Program-made: the position numbers and the translations under genes
Shown: piece after piece, positions 15,079 through 19,853 of the stretch
Layout: every line of letters starts with the position of its first letter
How positions within the stretch are numbered: position 1 is the stretch's first letter
Origin: Caulobacterales bacterium 32-69-10
GTDB lineage: Bacteria > Pseudomonadota > Alphaproteobacteria > Caulobacterales > Caulobacteraceae
Direction of reading: 5' to 3'
NCBI GenBank assembly: GCA_002280485.1
Contig: NCED01000049.1
Span: forward strand, 12,467 to 32,319
Length of the DNA: 19,853 nt
The notes under the pieces: generated by a model
What the model saw: the letters and a program-made list of their open reading frames with translations, nothing else
Database searches by the model: none
Told to the model about the DNA's origin: nothing

Positions 15079-15198
15079 GTGCGTGCTTCGAGACGCGCAA
15101 GCTACGCTCGCGCTCCTCAGCATGACGAGCCTTGGTGCGATCCCCACCCTTCGTCATCCTGAGGAGCCCGAGAAACTCGGGCGTCTCGAAGGACGCAC
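15079..15198. repeat. Large interrupted inverted repeat (mobile-type intergenic palindrome)
   Basis: The left arm (15079-15128) begins GTGCGTGCTTCGAGACGC and ends GCTCCTCAGCATGACGA. The reverse complement of the right arm (15151-15198) begins GTGCGTCCTTCGAGACGC and ends GCTCCTCAGGATGACGA. The arms differ at one base in each 17-18-nt end block and are separated by a 22-nt loop. Each arm has a variable centre of 13-15 nt; in the right arm the centre contains its own perfect hairpin CCCGAG-AAA-CTCGGG (15167-15181). It lies in the gap between the convergent dioxygenase and gatA genes. This composition is like dispersed intergenic palindromes I associate with Caulobacterales genomes. It could terminate transcription in both directions. 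Confidence 0.85.
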
Positions 15199-15219
15199 GC
15201 GGCTACTGCAGGCGAGAGG

Positions 15220-16695
15220 CTACCACCACTTCGCCGGCTTGGCCGTGAAGGCCGCGGCCTTCTCCATCGCCCCCGCCAGGGAGAACAGCGTACCCTCGTC
15301 GAGGGCCCGGCCGATCAGTTGCAGGCCCAGCGGCAGGCCTTCCGACGACAGGCCGGCGGGGATCGAGATGCCCGGCAGGCCGGCGAGGTTCGTCGTCACC
15401 GTGAAGATGTCGTTGAGGTACATCGCCACCGGATCGTCGGTGCGCTCGCCCAGCCCGAAGGCGGCCGAGGGCGCCGACGGCGTCAGGATGGCGTCGACAT
15501 TGAGGAAGGCGGCGTCGAAGTCCTCGGCGATGCGGCGGCGGACCTTCAGGGCCTTCAGGTAGTAGGCGTCATAATAGCCCGCCGACAGCACATAGGTGCC
15601 GATCAGGATGCGCCGCTTGACCTCGTCGCCGAAGCCCTTGGCGCGGGTGTTCTCATAGACCTCGGTCAGGGTGGCGCCCGGCTCGCGCAGCCCGAACCGC
15701 ATGCCGTCGTAGCGGGCCAGGTTCGACGAGGCCTCGGCCGGGGCGATGATGTAATAGACCGGCAGGGCGTATTTGGCGTGCGGCAGCCGCACCGATTTGA
15801 CCTCGGCGCCGGCGTCCTTCAGCCAGGCGATCCCCTGGTCCCACAAGGCGTCGATCTCGGGCGAGAGGCCCTCGATGCGGTAGTCCTCCGGAATGCCGAC
15901 CCGCAGCCCCTTCACCGACTGGCCGACGAAGGCCGAGAAGTCGGGCACCGCGACCGGCAGGCTGGTCGAATCCTTGGGGTCATGGCCGGACATGGAGGTG
16001 AGCAGGATGGCTGCGTCCTCCACCGTCTTGGCGATGGGGCCGGCCTGGTCGAGGGACGAGGCGAAGGCGACCACGCCCCAGCGCGAGCAGCGGCCATAGG
16101 TCGGCTTGATGCCCACGGTGCCGGTGAAGGCGGCCGGCTGGCGGATCGAGCCGCCGGTGTCGGTGGCGGTGGCGGCCAGGCACAAGTCGGCGGCGACCGC
16201 GGCGGCCGAGCCGCCGGACGAGCCGCCCGGGGTCAGGGGCTTGTTGGAGCCGCGCCCCTTCCACGGGTTGGTGACGGGGCCGAACGCCGAGCTCTCGTTG
16301 GACGAGCCCATGGCGAATTCGTCGAGATTCAGCTTGCCCAGCATCACCGCCCCGTCGGCCCACAGCTTGGTGGTGACGGTGGATTCGTAGGGCGGGACGA
16401 AATTGCGCAGGATGTTGGAGCCCGCCGTGGTGCCGACGCCGTCGGTGGCGAACAGATCCTTCACCCCGATCGAGGCGCCTTCCAGCCGGCCGGCCTCGCC
16501 GCGGGCGCGGCGGGCGTCCGATGCGCGGGCCATCTCGATGGCCTTCTCGGGCGTGGCGACGATGTAGGCGTTCAGCGCGGGGTTGGCGGCCTCGATGGCC
16601 GCGATCTGGGCGCGCGCCAGCTCCTCGGCCGAGAAGTCCTTGGCGGCGAGCCCACCCAGGGCGCCCTTGAGGGTCAGTCCGTTCAGATCGGCCAC
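15220..16695 (-). CDS. gatA: Asp-tRNA(Asn)/Glu-tRNA(Gln) amidotransferase subunit A
   Basis: GatA is the amidase subunit of the GatCAB complex; it releases ammonia from glutamine to amidate Glu-tRNA(Gln) or Asp-tRNA(Asn). The 491-aa length is normal. The Ser-cisSer-Lys triad of the amidase-signature family is visible: Lys79 in [12 protein letters not shown], Ser159 in [14 protein letters not shown], and nucleophile Ser183 in [10 protein letters not shown]. The glycine-rich amidase-signature region is intact, and the C-terminal [20 protein letters not shown] (near residue 430) is typical of GatA. The start is a GTG at 16695, two nucleotides after the gatC stop; the frame extends upstream only as a shadow over gatC. 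gatB is not in the window, so it must be elsewhere or beyond the 15-kb side. Confidence 0.98.
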   Translation of the reverse strand: MADLNGLTLKGALGGLAAKDFSAEELARAQIAAIEAANPALNAYIVATPEKAIEMARASDARRARGEAGRLEGASIGVKDLFATDGVGTTAGSNILRNFVPPYESTVTTKLWADGAVMLGKLNLDEFAMGSSNESSAFGPVTNPWKGRGSNKPLTPGGSSGGSAAAVAADLCLAATATDTGGSIRQPAAFTGTVGIKPTYGRCSRWGVVAFASSLDQAGPIAKTVEDAAILLTSMSGHDPKDSTSLPVAVPDFSAFVGQSVKGLRVGIPEDYRIEGLSPEIDALWDQGIAWLKDAGAEVKSVRLPHAKYALPVYYIIAPAEASSNLARYDGMRFGLREPGATLTEVYENTRAKGFGDEVKRRILIGTYVLSAGYYDAYYLKALKVRRRIAEDFDAAFLNVDAILTPSAPSAAFGLGERTDDPVAMYLNDIFTVTTNLAGLPGISIPAGLSSEGLPLGLQLIGRALDEGTLFSLAGAMEKAAAFTAKPAKWW

Positions 16696-16697
16696 GG

Positions 16698-16985
16698 CTA
16701 TTCCACCACCTTGGGCACGACGTAGAAGCCGTCGGCGGACTTGGGCGCATTGGACAGCACGCGGGCGGCGTCGCCGCCGTCGGCCACCACGTCCTCGCGC
16801 ATCGGCAAGGTGGCGTGCACGGCCGAGGTCATCGGCTGCACGCCCTCCACGTCCACCTCGTTGAGCTGCTCGATCCAGGTCATGATCGAATTGAGCTCGC
16901 GGGCGAGCGGCTCCAGCCGCTCTTCCGGCTCGGCGATGCGGGCAAGCTTGGCGACGCGTCTCACCGTCGCGGCGTCGATGGCCAT
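16698..16985 (-). CDS. gatC: Asp-tRNA(Asn)/Glu-tRNA(Gln) amidotransferase subunit C
   Basis: GatC is the small subunit that wraps around GatA and GatB and stabilises the complex. The 95-aa protein has the usual N-terminal helix [20 protein letters not shown] (5-24), the helix [19 protein letters not shown] (27-45), the VEGVQPMTS segment and the LPMREDVV motif. The C-terminal [17 protein letters not shown] is the family signature. The start at 16985 is supported by AAGGAG at 17001-16996. It precedes gatA with a 2-nt gap and follows the methyltransferase gene on the same strand after 30 nt. Confidence 0.98.
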   Translation of the reverse strand: MAIDAATVRRVAKLARIAEPEERLEPLARELNSIMTWIEQLNEVDVEGVQPMTSAVHATLPMREDVVADGGDAARVLSNAPKSADGFYVVPKVVE

Positions 16986-17015
16986 GGGGCCTAATCTCCT
17001 TCAGACGCGGTTGGG

Positions 17016-17693
17016 TTAGCGGCGAGGGGCCGGAGTGGCAAGCCAGATCACGTGCTTGGCCCCCTTGCCGGGACGGGCGCGCACCACGTGCTCCTCCGCC
17101 TTGAACCCCGCCTTGCGCAGGCGGCTGGTGAAGGCCGCGCTCGGCGCCGACGACCATACCGCCAGGGCCCCGCCGGGGCGCAGCGCCCGCGCGGCGGCGG
17201 CCAGGCCCGCCAGGCTGTAGAGGCCGTCGTTGGCCCGGCGGCTCAGGCCCTCGGGGCCATTGTCCACGTCGAGCAGTATGGCGTCATAGGTCCCCTGCCC
17301 GGCCCGGATCAGGTCTCCCACGTCGCCGATGTGCACCCGCGTGCGCGGATCGGCCAGGCACGCGGCCGACAGTTCGGCCATCGGCCCCTTGGCCCACTCG
17401 ACCACCGCCGGGACCAGCTCGGCCGCCGTCACCGTCGCCTTCGGCCCCAGGCAGGCCAGGGCCGCGCGCAGGGTGAAGCCCATGCCGAAACCACCGATCA
17501 GCACATGCGGCGCCGGCGTGTTCAGCCCGTCGCAGGCCAGGGTCGCCAGGGCCTGTTCCGACCCGCTGAGCCGGCTGTTCATCAGCTCGATCGCACCGGA
17601 CATGATCGAATATTCGGCCCCGCGCCGCATCAGGCGCAGCTCGCCGCCGCCGTCCGGCATGGTCGCCGTGTCGAGGTGTTCCCAGGGGATCAT
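17016..17693 (-). CDS. Spermidine-synthase-like methyltransferase-fold protein
   Basis: A 225-aa Rossmann-fold protein resembling the spermidine synthase family. The SAM/dcSAM-binding glycine motif is [16 protein letters not shown] (64-79), replacing the GGGDG of true spermidine synthases. The next acidic strand is [18 protein letters not shown], and the motif IV-like segment is [15 protein letters not shown] (~136-150). The N-terminal [20 protein letters not shown] resembles the substrate lid of this family. The missing aspartate in the glycine motif suggests a divergent aminopropyl- or methyltransferase rather than SpeE. It starts with an AGGAG ribosome-binding site at 17701-17705, runs into gatC with a 30-nt gap, and may share that transcript. 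The substrate is not known. Confidence 0.85.
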   Translation of the reverse strand: MIPWEHLDTATMPDGGGELRLMRRGAEYSIMSGAIELMNSRLSGSEQALATLACDGLNTPAPHVLIGGFGMGFTLRAALACLGPKATVTAAELVPAVVEWAKGPMAELSAACLADPRTRVHIGDVGDLIRAGQGTYDAILLDVDNGPEGLSRRANDGLYSLAGLAAAARALRPGGALAVWSSAPSAAFTSRLRKAGFKAEEHVVRARPGKGAKHVIWLATPAPRR

Positions 17694-17725
17694 CCGCCGC
17701 TCCTAGCAGAAGCGGCGCGTCCGCA

Positions 17726-19853
17726 TCAGGCGTAGACGATCCAGTCGCTGCTGAAGCTGGCCGCCGCCCCCGACAGGCCGAGCACATCGCCGCCGCCTAG
17801 ATCGATCAACACGTCGCCGTTGGTCAGCACGGTGGCGGTGTAGGCCGTGCCGGGCGCGAGCTGGATACGGTCGCCCTGGGCGTAGTTCACGTCGACGGCC
17901 CAGTCGCGCCCCCCGTCCCGGCCGAACAGGAATCGGTCAGCCCCGGCGCCGCCGGCCAGGATGTCGTCGCCAAGGTCGCCGGAGAGGCGGTCGTCGCCCT
18001 CGCCGCCATGGACCGTGTCGCCGCCCTGGCCGCCGTAGAGGGTGTCGTTCCCGGCGTCGCCGGAGACGCTGTCGCCGCCCCGGTTGCCGCTGATGCTGTC
18101 GGCGCCCTCGCCGCCCGTCACGCTGTCGGTCCCGTCGCCGCCGAACACCGAGTCGGTCCCGACCCCACCCTGGACGCTGTCGTCCCCGAGGTCGCCGGAC
18201 AGGCTGTCGGCGCCGTCGCCGCCGGCCACGGTGTCGTTGTCCTTGCCGCCGTACAGGCTGTCGGTCCCGCCCCCGCCGCTCAGGCTGTCGGCGCCCTGGT
18301 TGCCCTGGATGTCGTCGGCCCCGTCGCCGGCGCTGATGCTGTCGTTCCCCGCCGCCGCCTTGAAGACGTTGTTCCCGGGCGGCAGCATGCCAACGTCATT
18401 TCCGGCGCTCGTGACCGGCGGCGTGGGCTCGGGATCGGGCGCCGGCGGCGCGGGCGGTGCGGCGAGGGTCACGTTTGTGCCGCCGGCGCCGTCCGACGCG
18501 AGCGCGAAGTTGAAGCCGGCGAAGCTGTCGGCGTCCTCGAAGTTGAGGGTGACGGTCCGCGCGCCGCCGCTGAGCGTGAGGGTGTTGTTGGCGCCGAGGG
18601 TGGCCAAGGTCGCCAAGCCCATGCCGCCGACGCCGATGGTGTCGCCCGAAGTGAACGACCTGAGATTGGTGGCCAGGGCCCCGCCCGTCGTGACCGCATT
18701 GTTCAGTGTGAGGGTCTGGGCGCCCGCTCCGAAGGTGATGTCGCCCGAGCCGGCGGCGCCGACCTGGCTCAGCTGCAGCTTTCCAGCGTTCAGGGCGATC
18801 CCGCCGGTGAAGGTGTTTGCCACCCCCAGCGCCACCGTCCCGGCCCCGCTGACGACGAGGCGGCCGGCGCCGGCGTTTCCGCCCGTCCCGCCCGAGCCGG
18901 TCTGGTCGGCGATAACGCCGTTGATGCTGAGGGTGCCGCCCGTCCCCGGCGAGAGGGTCACCGCCTGGTCGCCCTGGATGAACATGCCCGACCCGAAGGC
19001 CTGTCCGGCCGTGGCGTCGAGACCGCCCGGGCCATTGCTGGGGCCGGCGGCGCCGCCGGTCACGCTGTTGGTGTTGGAGACCAGCCCCGCCCCATAGGTG
19101 AGCGTGCCGCCCTGCTGGACGAAGACCGCGCCGCCGGCTCCAAGCCCGCCGCCGCCGCCGTGGATCGTACCGGCCACGTTACCGCCGTCGCCGCCGCCGA
19201 AACCGCCCAGCCCGCCGCCCGCCTGGTTAGCCTGGCTGGCGCCGCCGCCTCCGAAGCCTCCGTTTCCCGACACCCCGCCGGCCTCCGGCCGCGAACCGCC
19301 GCCGCCGAAGCCGCCCGTGCCGCCACTTCCGCCGCCGCCGCCAAAGCCGCCCGCCGCGGGCATGCTGCTTCCGGCGGCGCCGCCGATCCCGCCACCGCCG
19401 TGCTCCGCGTAGTTGTTGTCGTCGACCCCGCCGCCGCCGCCGTTTGCGCCCCCCGAGGTGACTCCAGCGCCGCCGCTGGCCGCACCGATGATGATGCCGG
19501 CCCCGCCCGCTCCAGACGATCCGCCGAAGGCCCCGAGGCCTACCCCGCCGCCGCCGAAGGCCCCGGCGCCGCCCAGGCCGCCGCCGCCGCCGCCGCTCGC
19601 CTGCTCGTTCCCGCCCCTGCCGCCGACCGCCGAGCCAAGCGTGAAGTCGACGCTGGTGAGGATGACCGAACCGCCGGAGGCCACGAACAGTCCGCCGCCC
19701 AGGCCAGCTCCGGCCCCACCGCCGCTGTCGCCGCCCACGCCGCCGATGGCCCTGGCGGCGGAGATCGTCAGGGCATTGATGGCGACCTCGCCGGTGTAGA
19801 CGAAAAAGCCGCGGTAGGCGCTGCCGCCGCTCAGGGTGAAGCCGCCGCCGTTG
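17726..19853 (-). CDS. Glycine-rich, beta-strand-repeat and RTX calcium-binding protein, 5' end cut by window
   Basis: The frame stays open from the window end (19853) to the stop at 17726, so at least 708 codons are present and the N-terminus is missing; the GTG at 19738 is not the true start. The visible order is: a beta-strand stretch (LTISAARAIGG), ~200 residues of Gly-rich low complexity (19124-19738), an autotransporter-type repeat (ANTFTGGIALNAGKLQL), more beta-strand sequence, a proline-rich linker (APPAPPAPDPEPTPP), then about 16 RTX nonapeptides (17924-18355) of the GGxGxDxLx type, and a C-terminal tail ending in SSDWIVYA. RTX repeats fold into a Ca2+-bound beta-roll outside the cell and usually go with type I secretion. 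No secretion ABC transporter is in the window. The role could be adhesin, surface-layer or biofilm protein; which one is not determinable. Confidence 0.85.
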   Translation of the reverse strand, partial: NGGGFTLSGGSAYRGFFVYTGEVAINALTISAARAIGGVGGDSGGGAGAGLGGGLFVASGGSVILTSVDFTLGSAVGGRGGNEQASGGGGGGLGGAGAFGGGGVGLGAFGGSSGAGGAGIIIGAASGGAGVTSGGANGGGGGVDDNNYAEHGGGGIGGAAGSSMPAAGGFGGGGGSGGTGGFGGGGSRPEAGGVSGNGGFGGGGASQANQAGGGLGGFGGGDGGNVAGTIHGGGGGLGAGGAVFVQQGGTLTYGAGLVSNTNSVTGGAAGPSNGPGGLDATAGQAFGSGMFIQGDQAVTLSPGTGGTLSINGVIADQTGSGGTGGNAGAGRLVVSGAGTVALGVANTFTGGIALNAGKLQLSQVGAAGSGDITFGAGAQTLTLNNAVTTGGALATNLRSFTSGDTIGVGGMGLATLATLGANNTLTLSGGARTVTLNFEDADSFAGFNFALASDGAGGTNVTLAAPPAPPAPDPEPTPPVTSAGNDVGMLPPGNNVFKAAAGNDSISAGDGADDIQGNQGADSLSGGGGTDSLYGGKDNDTVAGGDGADSLSGDLGDDSVQGGVGTDSVFGGDGTDSVTGGEGADSISGNRGGDSVSGDAGNDTLYGGQGGDTVHGGEGDDRLSGDLGDDILAGGAGADRFLFGRDGGRDWAVDVNYAQGDRIQLAPGTAYTATVLTNGDVLIDLGGGDVLGLSGAAASFSSDWIVYA
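17924..18355 (-). repeat. Tandem RTX nonapeptide repeats
   Basis: Sixteen consecutive 9-residue units can be laid out without gaps, for example NQGADSLSG, GDGADSLSG, DLGDDSVQG, GEGADSISG, DAGNDTLYG and GEGDDRLSG. Most carry the Asp/Asn and Gly positions that bind Ca2+ in the RTX beta-roll. Several units lack one ligand (KDNDTVAG, NRGGDSVSG, GQGGDTVHG). The 27-bp DNA period is visible but the units are diverged, not recent copies. Confidence 0.9.
19124..19738 (-). repeat. Glycine-rich low-complexity coding repeat
   Basis: About 205 codons dominated by Gly, Ala and Ser, with recurrent GGFGGGG, SGGAG and GGGGIGG units. The antisense strand reads as Pro-rich frames, which are artefacts. The pattern superficially resembles mycobacterial PE_PGRS repeats but has no PE domain. 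Short GCC-type triplet runs make this stretch prone to slippage and sequencing error. Confidence 0.85.

Noticed and set aside
15319..16725. 468-codon + strand frame over gatA
   Set aside because: It is antisense to a complete GatA with intact catalytic triad, and shows no recognised motif.
17924..18355. Regular 27-bp period considered as a CRISPR-like or tandem DNA repeat
   Set aside because: The period is explained by 9-residue RTX protein repeats within one reading frame; there are no spacers or identical direct repeats.
19124..19738. PE_PGRS-type mycobacterial protein
   Set aside because: Only the Gly-rich composition matches; there is no PE domain and the genomic context is alphaproteobacterial.
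18042..19799. Long proline-rich + strand frames antisense to the RTX/glycine-rich gene
   Set aside because: They are the complement of Gly-rich codons (GGC/GCC) and have no domain; the - strand frame has clear RTX repeats.

Overview
The window is GC-rich, gene-dense chromosomal DNA that looks alphaproteobacterial, most likely Caulobacterales (Caulobacter/Phenylobacterium-like). This rests on codon use, the HWE-type sensor kinase, a TadG-like pilus-associated protein, the arrangement 'lytic transglycosylase / dapA-smpB', and a GatCA amidotransferase pair. The genus is an inference from gene content, not from a marker search.

Layout. At 1-3410 (+ strand) lie the 3' part of a TPR protein, a PAS-HWE histidine kinase and an exported protein of unknown function. 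At 3411-6531 (- strand) dapA and smpB form a tight operon (4-nt overlap), followed downstream on the same strand by a TadG-like von Willebrand factor A protein with its own AT-rich start region and a perfect 12-bp palindrome over the start codon. At 6700-8916 (+) a Slt-type soluble lytic transglycosylase diverges from dapA. At 8893-10523 (-) a TetR regulator is translationally coupled to a PLP-dependent threonine/serine dehydratase. At 10621-13210 (+) three genes overlapping by 4 nt each encode a Rossmann-fold methyltransferase, a TrmH/SpoU RNA methyltransferase and a membrane-anchored endonuclease/exonuclease/phosphatase-family protein. At 13247-14385 (-) lie a two-CBS-domain protein and an exported protein with possible chorismate-lyase-like features. 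At 14459-15073 (+) is an exported, Tat-type intradiol dioxygenase. A large interrupted inverted repeat at 15079-15198 separates it from the convergent - strand run gatA, gatC and a spermidine-synthase-like methyltransferase. The window ends inside a large - strand gene for a glycine-rich, beta-strand-repeat and RTX (calcium-binding) surface or secreted protein.

Functionally the window mixes core functions (diaminopimelate/lysine synthesis, ribosome rescue, Gln-tRNA/Asn-tRNA amidation, RNA methylation, peptidoglycan turnover) with envelope and secreted proteins. I saw no CRISPR array, tRNA, rRNA, transposase or phage structural cluster, and no stretch over 300 bases without a gene. I did not find a clear new defence or mobile system. 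The features most worth a second look are the RTX/glycine-rich hybrid, the phage-type domain inserted into the VWA protein, the start-codon palindrome, and the shortened catalytic region of the EEP-family protein.
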